A stretch of 64,000 nucleotides of DNA from Halobacillus mangrovi. Its GTDB lineage: Bacteria; Bacillota; Bacilli; Bacillales; Halobacillaceae. The position numbers were made by a program, and so were the translations under genes. Under the pieces are notes generated by a model. It was given only the letters and a program-made list of their open reading frames with translations, was not told the origin of the DNA and searched no databases. The stretch is taken from positions 1,488,001 through 1,552,000 of the forward strand of contig NZ_CP020772.1 of assembly GCF_002097535.1 (NCBI RefSeq), read 5' to 3'. Within the stretch, counting starts at the first letter, position 1. Each line of letters starts with the position of its first letter. Shown here piece by piece: positions 16,808 to 24,039 of the stretch.

Positions 16808-18229
16808 ATGCCGATGATTACAGGTGAAGAGTATAAGAGGCGAATCGATGCCATGCAGACGGAAGTATGGCTGGATGGTAAAAAAGTCGAAGGAGCAATT
16901 TCAACTCATCCAGCCTTTAAAGGTGTGATTCAAACGCAATCAGAGCTTTATGACATGCAGAATGAACGGAAGGAAAGTATGACATTTCTTTCAGATACGA
17001 CAGGGGAGCGGGTAGGTATGTCCTATCTTATCCCTAAAACGAAAACCGATTTAGAAAATCGGCGAAAAATGATCCAGCAATGGGCAAGCCATTCGGGCGG
17101 TCTGATGGGGAGAAGTCCTGATTATATGAACACGGTATTAGCTTCCTTTGCGGCTTCTATAGATATTTTGAAAGGAAAACCAAACTGTTTTCCTGAAAGA
17201 CTGGTTCAATTTTATGAATATGCTTGTCAAAAAGATTTATCGTTTACACATACGTTCGTTAACCCTCAATCCAATCGGTCAAAGCTCGCTTATTTAGAAG
17301 AGGACGTTACAAATGCAAGAATAGTAAAACGAATGGAAGAAGGACTTGTAATCAAAGGGGCAAAACTTCTAGCTACCCAGGGTGGAATGACCGATGAAAT
17401 TCTTGTCTTTTCTGCACCAGGAGCGAAAGAAAACAGCCATTCTTATTGCTTTTCGATCCCAAGCGATACGCCAGGTTTGAAGTTTATCTGCCGAGAGTCA
17501 TTCGTAAACGAGGATTCCCCCTTGTCATCCAAATTTGAAGAGATGGATACGATTGTCATCTTTGACGATGTCCTTGTTCCGTGGGAACGAGTGTTTCTTC
17601 ATGATAATATTTGTGCGGCCAATGATTTATATATAAAAGGAAAGTTCGTTCCATTCACCCTTCATCAGATCGCCTCAAGGCAAGTTGTCAAAACGGAGTT
17701 TATACTGGGAGTAGCTGATCAAATTGTTGAAACGATCAATATTGGGGAATATCAGCATATTCAAAGTAAAATGTCCGAGATCGTCAAAGGACTAGAAACG
17801 TTGAAAGCTTTACTTCAATATTCAGAAGCAGAAGCAGAATTAGATCCTTCGGGTGTAATGGTTCCTGCACGGGGACCGTTATATGTAGCCATCAATCAAT
17901 TTCAAGAACTCTATCCTAGGTTCACGGAAATCATTCAACTGCTGGGGGCGAGCGGTTTAATATCCATCCCTAAAGAATCAAATTTTTCTACTCAAGTTGG
18001 TAAAGAAATTGATCATTACTTGATGGGGGCGGAATGTAGAGGAAAAGAACGAGTGGCTCTTTTCAGAATGGCGTGGGATTTGACGATGAGCTCATTTGGA
18101 TCACGCCAGACGTTGTATGAGCGCTTTTTCTTTGGTGATCCCGTAAGGATTTCGCAAACAATTTATCAATTTTATGACAGGACCTCTTCCTATAAGCTCG
18201 TTGAGGATTTAGTGAACAGAAAAAGCTGA
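16808..18229 (+). CDS. 4-hydroxyphenylacetate 3-monooxygenase-type oxygenase (HpaB family)
   Basis: The ATG at 16808 has GAGGAGTG 6 nt upstream; the frame is open five codons further but without a ribosome site. The 473-residue protein fits the HpaB family of FADH2-using oxygenases: N-terminal ITGEEYKRRIDAM, SYLIPKTKTDLENRR, FTHTFVNPQSNRS, VIKGAKLLATQGG, ILVFSAPG, WERVFLHDN and a C-terminal acyl-CoA-dehydrogenase-like part. It needs a separate flavin reductase (HpaC); none is adjacent. The true substrate may be 4-hydroxyphenylacetate or another phenol. The stop codon is in the terminator stem. Confidence 0.85.
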   Translation: MPMITGEEYKRRIDAMQTEVWLDGKKVEGAISTHPAFKGVIQTQSELYDMQNERKESMTFLSDTTGERVGMSYLIPKTKTDLENRRKMIQQWASHSGGLMGRSPDYMNTVLASFAASIDILKGKPNCFPERLVQFYEYACQKDLSFTHTFVNPQSNRSKLAYLEEDVTNARIVKRMEEGLVIKGAKLLATQGGMTDEILVFSAPGAKENSHSYCFSIPSDTPGLKFICRESFVNEDSPLSSKFEEMDTIVIFDDVLVPWERVFLHDNICAANDLYIKGKFVPFTLHQIASRQVVKTEFILGVADQIVETINIGEYQHIQSKMSEIVKGLETLKALLQYSEAEAELDPSGVMVPARGPLYVAINQFQELYPRFTEIIQLLGASGLISIPKESNFSTQVGKEIDHYLMGAECRGKERVALFRMAWDLTMSSFGSRQTLYERFFFGDPVRISQTIYQFYDRTSSYKLVEDLVNRKS

Positions 18230-18250
18230 CTTAAAAAGAGTCAGCTTTTT
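18220..18250. terminator. Bidirectional terminator between the HpaB-type gene and sspL
   Basis: AAAAAGCTGAC and GTCAGCTTTTT pair with T runs on both strands; it serves the convergent genes on each side. Confidence 0.88.
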
Positions 18251-18386
18251 AGCGTTTTGTATTACTTTTTTTAGCTTTTTGCTCCAATTGCGAATCAGGC
18301 TGTTGATCTGCTATATCTTCAGATAATCCTTGTGGGTTAACAGTCGGCGGTACTTTTCCTTTTTTCGAGTTGCTTTTCTTACTCAT
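18249..18386 (-). CDS. sspL: Small acid-soluble spore protein L-like (45 aa)
   Basis: GGAGGTG lies 6 nt before the ATG on the minus strand. The C-terminal half is close to B. subtilis SspL as I remember it: VNPQG, then a polar acidic stretch, and the ending LEQKAKKSNTKR. Minor SASPs of this class are made in the forespore under sigma-G and are packed in the spore core. The gene is too short for ordinary gene finders and shares its terminator with the convergent HpaB-type gene. Confidence 0.85.
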   Translation of the reverse strand: MSKKSNSKKGKVPPTVNPQGLSEDIADQQPDSQLEQKAKKSNTKR

Positions 18387-18793
18387 CTAAACACCTCCAC
18401 CGATAGTTTGGATGAGATTGTAGTGTTTTATCCCGATTCGTTAGATTTTCTTCTGCATCTTAAGAAGTGCCCAGGCAATTACATTAGCTAAGAAAATTAC
18501 AAATTCCTTTGGCTGTTGCCATGAAGATCTTCTTCTTGAATCGTATCGAAACAGAATAATCCTGTTTAGATTGATTAGACATATCTTCTTCCTCTTTTAT
18601 CGCTTTTAAGTACCGATGTTGAAGTTGGATAATGGTGATTTATATCGCAATATAACTTATAAGGAAGAAGAATCTGTTGGGCACTCTTACTGAAAAATTT
18701 CTTCTCATATGTAAGAATGAAGTGCTTGAACGTTTCAGTGTATGCTTTATTGACTTTTGCAAACGCTAAAAGAAATGGTAAGGAGGGTTTCAC
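18387..18793. other. Intergenic stretch without a convincing gene
   Basis: About 400 bp. On the minus strand a frame ending near 18444 reads WQQPKEFVIFLANVIAWALLKMQKKI, which looks protein-like but lacks a start codon with a ribosome site in that frame; an ATG with GAGGAAG upstream (near 18581) is in a different frame and stops after 32 codons. It could be a frameshifted tiny gene. Confidence 0.3.
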
Positions 18794-19045
18794 TTGAGTA
18801 GAAAATCCAAAAATAATTCAGAAGAAATCGCTGGGCGCACCTATGAGCCTGAAGATTATAATAAAGCTGATGAAGTTTCTAAAGGACTTGCCACCACACA
18901 CGAACAAGCTTCAGATACGTTAACTGAAGGAACGATCGATGGGACAATTGATCGTGTGGATAAAGATGGACATTTAATCAGCAATGATGGGGAAGAGATA
19001 AGCAGGAATAAGAATAGAGAGAAAACAAATGGCAAGACGAAATAA
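18794..19045 (+). CDS. DUF4025 (YozQ-like) small protein
   Basis: A TTG start follows AAGGAGGG with 6 nt spacing. The 83-residue hydrophilic protein has the DUF4025 core GRTYEPEDYNKADEVSKGLATTHEQASDTLTEG. The family is found in spore formers and its function is unknown. The final 17 bases overlap the next gene, an alpha/beta-type SASP, so the two are translated from one message and probably made in the forespore. Confidence 0.8.
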   Translation: MSRKSKNNSEEIAGRTYEPEDYNKADEVSKGLATTHEQASDTLTEGTIDGTIDRVDKDGHLISNDGEEISRNKNREKTNGKTK

Positions 19046-19286
19046 GCTGCTCGTACCTGAAGCCAGACAAAGAATGGATGAATTAAAGGCAAAGGTAAGT
19101 AATGCACAAACGCCTGAAGACGCTAAGTATGAAGTAGCTAAAGAGATGGGCATCCCTTTGAAAAAGGGATATAATGGCCAATTAACGACTAAAGAGGCAG
19201 GTACTATCGGAGGACATATGGGCGGACAAATGGTCAAAGAACTAATAAAACGAGCTCAACAGGAATTAGAACAGAAAAATATGTAA
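19029..19286 (+). CDS. Alpha/beta-type small acid-soluble spore protein
   Basis: The 85-residue protein has both DNA-binding signatures of the alpha/beta SASP family: YEVAKEMGI (with the E-x-A-x-E pattern cut by the germination protease GPR) and the Gly-rich KKGYNGQLTTKEAGTIGGHMGGQMVKELI. These proteins coat spore DNA and protect it against UV and heat, then feed outgrowth with amino acids. It begins with a longer than usual basic segment ARRNKLLVPEARQRMDELK. The start lies inside the preceding DUF4025 gene, which suggests coupling. Confidence 0.92.
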   Translation: MARRNKLLVPEARQRMDELKAKVSNAQTPEDAKYEVAKEMGIPLKKGYNGQLTTKEAGTIGGHMGGQMVKELIKRAQQELEQKNM

Positions 19287-19289
19287 ATC

Positions 19290-19328
19290 AACAGCCGCTG
19301 ACTTTCTTTTGAAAGAGCGGCTGTTTTT
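19290..19328. terminator. Bidirectional terminator
   Basis: AACAGCCGCT and AGCGGCTGTT pair, extended by CTTTC/GAAAG inside, with T runs outward; it separates the SASP gene from the convergent flavodoxin gene. Confidence 0.88.
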
Positions 19329-19787
19329 TTAAACCTTAACTTTTGTAAGGTAGTTAGAAATATTATCACCGAATAACTTACAATTCTCGTGGTCATCTTC
19401 TCCATCAGGATTCAATTCTATCTTTAGCCCTTCCTGAATAAGAGTCGCTCCACGGTAAACAAGTGCTTCTTCAAATGTATTTACTGCTTCGCAAAATTTA
19501 GGATATGCTTTATCTCCTGAACCGAACACACAAACAGGAATTCCGCTTAGATCTTCCTCTTCTAATTCGTCATAAAAATCTTCAGCTTCATAAGGAAGGT
19601 CTCCATCGTTCCACGTGTAAGAACCTATGATTGCCCCATTATATTCAAGTAAATAAGAAGGATCGATCTCATCTAATTCTTCCATATAAATGGTGTGTCC
19701 CTTATCTTCCAAATGCGACTGAAGGATATCAGCTATATCCTCAGTATTTCCAGACATACTAACAAAGCCAATCAAAATTTTAGCCAT
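19329..19787 (-). CDS. Flavodoxin
   Basis: A 152-residue, very acidic flavodoxin with the FMN phosphate loop SMSGNTEDIA, the isoalloxazine loops GSYTWNDGDLP and FGSGDKAYPKFCEAV, and no extra domain. Flavodoxins replace ferredoxin as electron carriers when iron is short; in B. subtilis the related ykuN/ykuP genes are Fur-regulated. It follows the IDEAL-domain gene by 2 nt, and a Fur box stands before that gene, so the pair is an iron-starvation operon. Confidence 0.93.
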   Translation of the reverse strand: MAKILIGFVSMSGNTEDIADILQSHLEDKGHTIYMEELDEIDPSYLLEYNGAIIGSYTWNDGDLPYEAEDFYDELEEEDLSGIPVCVFGSGDKAYPKFCEAVNTFEEALVYRGATLIQEGLKIELNPDGEDDHENCKLFGDNISNYLTKVKV

Positions 19788-19789
19788 CT

Positions 19790-20179
19790 CTACACCTGCT
19801 CCTTAGGTGTACTTGCAGGGGGCAGGAATTCAGACCACTCTTGCAGAAGGTTGGTATGTTTTATAAAAAGTCCATAATTCTTATCATCTAAAGCTTGGTC
19901 AACTTTGAATTGATGATAATTTGCCGCTAATTCTAAATCCATCTCAGGACAAACAACCTTTTGTTTATAAAGCTCTTCTAAATCGTCTAAAAACATATGG
20001 AAACGTACATCCTGGTTTCTTTGCAAGGGTATATGCCACCCATGGATTTCGTTAAAGTGCGCGTCTCCTAAAATGTATAAGCGGTCTTTCTTATTTATTT
20101 TATATGTCTGAGGTTCGCAAAGACATGGCGTAGGCTTTTCGAATTGAAAATTTTTAAGTACAACAATGGTCTCATGCAT
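19790..20179 (-). CDS. IDEAL-domain protein in the flavodoxin operon
   Basis: The 129-residue protein ends with an IDEAL-type helix pair (FKVDQALDDKNYGLFIKHTNLLQEW, residues ~90-115). The N-terminal part contains CLCEPQTYKI and YILGDAHFNEIHGWHIPL and is not known to me. IDEAL domains are thought to be small protein-interaction modules. It lies directly upstream of the flavodoxin gene under a Fur box, so a role in low-iron adaptation, perhaps as flavodoxin partner, is inferred. Confidence 0.7.
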   Translation of the reverse strand: MHETIVVLKNFQFEKPTPCLCEPQTYKINKKDRLYILGDAHFNEIHGWHIPLQRNQDVRFHMFLDDLEELYKQKVVCPEMDLELAANYHQFKVDQALDDKNYGLFIKHTNLLQEWSEFLPPASTPKEQV

Positions 20180-20220
20180 AAGTCTTTCTCCTTTTCTAAG
20201 AAGGTGCCTTCATTATAATT

Positions 20221-20239
20221 GATAATGATTTTCATTGTC
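20221..20239. promoter_or_regulatory. Fur box
   Basis: GATAATGATTTTCATTGTC agrees with the 19-bp Fur consensus GATAATGATAATCATTATC at 16 positions. It is 42 nt upstream of the IDEAL-domain gene start. Confidence 0.85.
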
Positions 20240-20335
20240 AATAAAAGGGGTTAAATATTAAAACTTTACCTATTTACCATAGAATTTGATATACTTTCTA
20301 CAAAAGAGAGATGGTTGTTAAAAGAGGAGAGACCT

Positions 20336-20932
20336 ATGGAGACGATCAAAGAGTGGGTTACACACATTGACTTCAATGGGGACCAGTTGGTAAATGGCCC
20401 GAGACAGCTTGAATGGATCGGGCAAGGAAGAAGTGCAGTTGTTTTTAGGATTGAAGGTACAAATCATGCGGTTAAAGTTTTTTATCCCAGGTTTAAAGAT
20501 TTGGCTGAAAAGGAAGCAGATGTTTATCGCATGTTATCAAACCATGATTTCTTTCCACAGTTGATTAAGGAAGGAGATGGATTCCTTGTCCTTGAATTCG
20601 TTGAGGGTCTTACTTTTTACGATTGTTTAGTTCAGGGGATCAAAATTACTCCTGAGATGGTAAAACAGGTTGATAAAGCTCTGGAATTTGCGAGGAGCAA
20701 GGGGTTGAATCCTTCAGATATCCACTTGAAAAATATGATGCTTACACCTGAGAATGAAGTGAAAATCATTGATGTGGTTCGGTTTACACAAGAAAAAGAG
20801 TGTACCCATTGGCCAGATCTTAAAAAAGCTTATTATACCTACTATCAAAAGCGATATTTCCCTAAAAAGTATCCGAAGATAGTCATCGAGTTAATTATAA
20901 GACTATATAGGAAGCATTTATTACCTATTTGA
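20336..20932 (+). CDS. Protein kinase-like protein (YrzF-like)
   Basis: The ATG at 20336 follows GAGGAGAG; seven codons upstream the frame is open without a ribosome site. The 198-residue protein is a minimal kinase fold: Gly loop IGQGRSAVVF, Lys in HAVKVF, Glu in KEADVYRML, hinge LEFVEG, the catalytic-loop D-x4-N in SDIHLKNMM and a DFG-like Asp in KIIDVVRF. The DFG glycine is missing, but the main catalytic residues are present. It resembles B. subtilis YrzF, a putative Ser/Thr kinase of unknown target. The basic C-terminus may bind membrane or RNA. Confidence 0.75.
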   Translation: METIKEWVTHIDFNGDQLVNGPRQLEWIGQGRSAVVFRIEGTNHAVKVFYPRFKDLAEKEADVYRMLSNHDFFPQLIKEGDGFLVLEFVEGLTFYDCLVQGIKITPEMVKQVDKALEFARSKGLNPSDIHLKNMMLTPENEVKIIDVVRFTQEKECTHWPDLKKAYYTYYQKRYFPKKYPKIVIELIIRLYRKHLLPI

Positions 20933-20963
20933 ACCTTGCTGTTTTATACCAGCAAGGTTTTTA
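20932..20963 (+). terminator. Terminator after the kinase-like gene
   Basis: AACCTTGCTG and AGCAAGGTT pair around a nine-base loop, then TTTTATTT. Confidence 0.87.
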
Positions 20964-20992
20964 TTTGCTTCTTAGCCGAACAAATCTATAAC

Positions 20993-21018
20993 GTTTTACC
21001 TTACAAATATCTGGGAAA
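20993..21018 (+). promoter_or_regulatory. Sigma-B-type promoter candidate
   Basis: GTTTTA and GGGAAA are separated by 14 nt, close to the general stress promoter GTTTAA-N12-15-GGGTAT, and lie 30 nt before the 79-residue gene. Confidence 0.5.
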
Positions 21019-21047
21019 CTGGATGTATAGAAAGGTGGAATGTAATC

Positions 21048-21287
21048 ATGACTCAATATCGTTTAAGTGAAGTAGAAGTTGGTCAAAATTATAAGGCAAA
21101 AGAATTGGACAGCTTTGTCTCTACTACAGATGTTGTTGTATTATCCAACAACGAATCACAGCTATTTACTGATCCAGAAAGAGAGTATAAGATTGTGGAT
21201 AGCTTCGCAGGTTTTTTTGAACATTCCTCTGAGGACGGAGAAAAATACTACAGGGAAAAACAAGCCTATATAGTAGAAAAGGTTTAA
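21048..21287 (+). CDS. Unknown small acidic protein (79 aa)
   Basis: I do not recognise this family. AAAGGTGG stands upstream of the ATG. The protein is soluble, rich in Glu, Asp and Ser, without cysteine or membrane segments. Its short segments (LSEVEVGQNYKAKEL, EYKIVDSFAGFFE, KYYREKQAYIVEKV) suggest a small mostly beta fold. A sigma-B-like promoter precedes it, so it may be a general stress protein. The terminator after it is shared with the convergent TrmB gene. Confidence 0.6.
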   Translation: MTQYRLSEVEVGQNYKAKELDSFVSTTDVVVLSNNESQLFTDPEREYKIVDSFAGFFEHSSEDGEKYYREKQAYIVEKV

Positions 21288-21294
21288 GTAAGAG

Positions 21295-21328
21295 AAAATC
21301 GCGTATCCGGTTGGATACGCGATTTTTT
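21295..21328. terminator. Bidirectional terminator
   Basis: AAAATCGCGTATCC pairs fully with GGATACGCGATTTT around GGTT, with T runs on both sides. Confidence 0.93.
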
Positions 21329-22091
21329 AATATCGTAATTTCATTAATATGTTCTTAATTTTTTCGTCTTTCATCAGAGTGTCCTCATATTTGTGTGTGA
21401 TTTCAGCAAGAGCTACATCATGGAAAAAGAACTCTGTAAAAAATTTGACCAGTGGACTGGAAAGTGTTTGAATTCCTTGCCATTCTCCATGTTCAACTCC
21501 CGCAAACACCAGCTCCTTCTCATCCGCAATCATCAATTGATAACGTTCAAGAGCTTCATGTCTCTCATCTGGCAATAGGGTGTGAGTGTTTTCTAAAATA
21601 GTATCTATTTCACCGATCGACATCACTTCTACTTCAAGACCATTTTCCTGTTTCTCTTCGAGCACTGGTAGTATCGTGAGCAAGTCATCCGACCATCCTG
21701 AAAAGTAAATGCTGCGGGATGCTTTTGACAGAGTTTGTTTGGTAAGAGAAGAAATTGCTTTATTATTTTTGATCGTCCATACTCTGTCATCTACTGGCGT
21801 TAAAGAGTATTTCTTACTTTTTAATTCCTCGACGTTCGTCTGGAATTCGTCTGTCAATTTTTCAATGATTGTTTCTAAAGGGAGAGCAGTATAAAGTTTT
21901 TTTCGGTCAGTAAATGAACTTAAAATCAATCCTTTATCAGCAAGGCGGTTTAATACTTCATATACTTTTGACTTTGGAACTTGTGAATATTTAACTATCG
22001 TTGTGGCGTCAAGTGGAGAAGTACTCGCGGTCAATACTTCAAACACTTGGCTTTCGTACTGTGTGAATCCAAATTTTTGTAACAACCTCAT
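21327..22091 (-). CDS. TrmB-family transcriptional regulator
   Basis: The 254-residue protein starts with a TrmB winged helix (LLQKFGFTQYESQVFEVL, YSQVPKSKVYEVLNRLADKGLI) followed by a linker helix and a C-terminal effector region with a phospholipase-D-like fold (AISSLTKQTLSKASRSIYFSGW, EVEVMSIGE). TrmB proteins usually sense sugars. It is divergent from the MFS transporter at 22228, and a perfect operator-like palindrome stands before that gene, so it probably represses the transporter until an inducer arrives. Confidence 0.85.
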   Translation of the reverse strand: MRLLQKFGFTQYESQVFEVLTASTSPLDATTIVKYSQVPKSKVYEVLNRLADKGLILSSFTDRKKLYTALPLETIIEKLTDEFQTNVEELKSKKYSLTPVDDRVWTIKNNKAISSLTKQTLSKASRSIYFSGWSDDLLTILPVLEEKQENGLEVEVMSIGEIDTILENTHTLLPDERHEALERYQLMIADEKELVFAGVEHGEWQGIQTLSSPLVKFFTEFFFHDVALAEITHKYEDTLMKDEKIKNILMKLRY

Positions 22092-22183
22092 CCCTCTTCT
22101 CAGTAATCTCTAGGTTTAAGAATACATGGTATCTATCTTTTCGTAAAATTACTGCAAACGATATTGTATTCCTTGTTTATTAT

Positions 22184-22205
22184 GGTTACCATTGTAGTGG
22201 TAACC
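22184..22205. promoter_or_regulatory. Operator palindrome before the MFS gene
   Basis: GGTTACCA and TGGTAACC are perfect 8-bp arms around TTGTAG, 22 nt before the start codon and probably overlapping the transcription start. The adjacent TrmB protein is the likely ligand. Confidence 0.7.
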
Positions 22206-22227
22206 TAAACGGAAGGGATAATGATTT

Positions 22228-23403
22228 ATGAATAAAAAAGTCTACCTTTTAGCATTAGTCGCATTTGTAGTTGGTACAGTCGAGTTGATTATTGGCGGCA
22301 CACTCGACCTTGTAGCAGAGGATTTAGGCGTGAGCCTTGGGCATGTAGGACTTCTCATTACAATTTTTTCACTTGTTTTTGCTATTGCTTCACCGGTTCT
22401 GCTGACGCTAACTGCTAAAGTAGAACGAAAGCGTCTTACGTTATGGACATTGTTTATTTTCTTCTTAGGAAATCTTTTAGCTTATTTCAGTCCGAATTAC
22501 TCTATCCTTATGCTGGCTAGAATCTTTACAGCTGCCAGCGGATCCTTATTAGTCGTTTTAGGAGTAACCATTGCTTCAACGATCGTTCATGCTGAATATC
22601 GTGGTCGAGCAATCGGTACTATCTTTATGGGGATCAGTGGATCCTTGGTTCTAGGAGTTCCTTTAGGACTTACGATAGGAAATACATTTGGCTGGAGAGC
22701 TCCTTTTTTGCTCATCTCTATTTTGACACTACTCTCGATGGTCGCTGTGTTCTTTCTATTAGAGAAGATTGATCCAAAACCAGTGTTATCAATTAAGAAA
22801 CAAATTCAAACGTTGAAAGATCAAAAGATATTTACAGCTCAACTTACGTCGTTCTTGTTTTTGACTGGTCATTTAACGTTGTATGCGTATCTGACACCGT
22901 TCTTAAAGACAACGATGGGATTAAACGGCACGTGGGTAAGTGTCGCGTACTTTATCTTCGGAGTTGCTGCGGTTTCCGGCGGTGGTTTCGGTGGATTCTT
23001 GTCAGATAAGCTAGGGTCGGAAAAGAGCATTCTTGGAATCATTAGTGTTTTCGCTGTAGCGATTTTCATTATTCCTTATGTCACCTTTTCACTCCCTGTC
23101 TTCTTGATTGTGATGGTAATATGGAGCGCGTTAAGCTGGGCAATCACACCTGCTCAGCAAAATTATTTAATTTCTTCTGCTCCAGAAACGGCCGATATCC
23201 AGCAGAGCTTGAATAATTCAGCTCTACATCTTGGGATTGCATTAGGTTCTACCATCGGTGCAATGGTCATCGAGCAGTCATCGGTTATCCATAATGCCAC
23301 GGCTGGCGGTTTCTTTGTGCTATTCGCACTGGGAACGGCGTATTTCTCTATTACTCGCGGACAAGCTGTAACCAATGAGCAAGAAAACCTTAACCAAGCT
23401 TAA
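22228..23403 (+). CDS. MFS transporter, AraJ/YdhP-like efflux type
   Basis: A 391-residue transporter with 12 predicted membrane helices. The order KVYLLALVAFVVGTVELIIGG, the motif-A-like loop around VERKRLTLWTL, the helix-5 GSLVLGVPLGLTIGNTFGWRAPF and the C-half GGGFGGFLSDKLGSEK put it in the DHA1/AraJ group that exports sugars, drugs or nucleosides. The substrate is unknown. It is the likely target of the divergent TrmB regulator. A strong hairpin terminator follows. Confidence 0.87.
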   Translation: MNKKVYLLALVAFVVGTVELIIGGTLDLVAEDLGVSLGHVGLLITIFSLVFAIASPVLLTLTAKVERKRLTLWTLFIFFLGNLLAYFSPNYSILMLARIFTAASGSLLVVLGVTIASTIVHAEYRGRAIGTIFMGISGSLVLGVPLGLTIGNTFGWRAPFLLISILTLLSMVAVFFLLEKIDPKPVLSIKKQIQTLKDQKIFTAQLTSFLFLTGHLTLYAYLTPFLKTTMGLNGTWVSVAYFIFGVAAVSGGGFGGFLSDKLGSEKSILGIISVFAVAIFIIPYVTFSLPVFLIVMVIWSALSWAITPAQQNYLISSAPETADIQQSLNNSALHLGIALGSTIGAMVIEQSSVIHNATAGGFFVLFALGTAYFSITRGQAVTNEQENLNQA

Positions 23404-23415
23404 GCAAGAAATAGC

Positions 23416-23470
23416 AAAAACCCCCACCTCAGGCCATCCATTATATGGAAGGCCTGAGGTGGGGGTTTTT
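23416..23470 (+). terminator. Strong terminator hairpin, related to the hairpin at 23858
   Basis: Twenty-base perfect arms (AAAAACCCCCACCTCAGGCC and complement) with a CCAT/ATGG extension in the loop. Its core at 23425-23461 is similar to the hairpin at 23858-23894, with a paired change (C-G versus T-A). Confidence 0.9.
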
Positions 23471-23657
23471 GGTTTATACCTCCAAAGAACAATTGCATTC
23501 TATAAAGGTGTAGGAATAAATGGAACTTTGTGAGTGGGGGGTATTGAACAACGGGTTCTTTGATTAAAACGATGACATAACAATCTGTCTTGAAGGGAGA
23601 ATATTTCCATGTAAAAGTGAAAGACTAAAAGTGATCAATGTAAAGGAGGAGATTTTC

Positions 23658-23843
23658 ATGGGTAGAGATGAACATCGCCATGCAAAAGGTAAAAAGAAGA
23701 ATAAATTACCTCAGACACCAAAAAATCAAAAGACAGACGGCATTGATGTAGAGTTCTCTAAAGAATTAGCGGACCACGAAGATTTAGAAGCGATGGAAAG
23801 AAGCAAAGCAGCTGACCGCCGCGCTAATCAACGCAAACAATAA
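23658..23843 (+). CDS. yfhD: YfhD-family small protein (61 aa)
   Basis: AAAGGAGGAG precedes the ATG. The very hydrophilic protein has a basic start (GRDEHRHAKGKKKNKLPQ) and the YfhD core DVEFSKELADHEDLEAMERSKAADRRA. YfhD-like proteins are found in spore-forming Bacillaceae and their function is unknown. The gene lies between two related hairpins. Confidence 0.83.
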   Translation: MGRDEHRHAKGKKKNKLPQTPKNQKTDGIDVEFSKELADHEDLEAMERSKAADRRANQRKQ

Positions 23844-23857
23844 ATTCCAATAAATGT

Positions 23858-23894
23858 CACCTCAGGTCATCCAGATTTTGGATGACCTGAGGTG
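23858..23894. repeat. Perfect hairpin related to the MFS terminator
   Basis: CACCTCAGGTCATCCA and its complement form a 16-bp stem around five bases. No T run follows on either strand, so it is not a classic terminator although it lies after yfhD. Confidence 0.7.
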
Positions 23895-23954
23895 GAATAA
23901 ATAGGGAAATCACAAACTATAAACTAAATTATTTTTTTGTACAGTTTAAATTGT

Positions 23955-23982
23955 TTGAACTTGATTTGTTTTATGCTATAAT
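23955..23982 (+). promoter_or_regulatory. Sigma-A promoter with flanking inverted repeat
   Basis: TTGAAC and TATAAT stand 16 nt apart. ACAGTTT (23941) and AAACTGT (23986) flank the promoter and could be half sites for a regulator of the betaine-binding lipoprotein gene. Confidence 0.65.
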
Positions 23983-24039
23983 ACAAAACTGTATTTAAGA
24001 CGAACGACATGAACAATCATAACTAGAGGAGGACATTAA

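Noticed and set aside
18575..18793. 72-codon open frame on the minus strand
   Set aside because: No ribosome site and no family-like segments; covers the promoter region of the DUF4025 gene.
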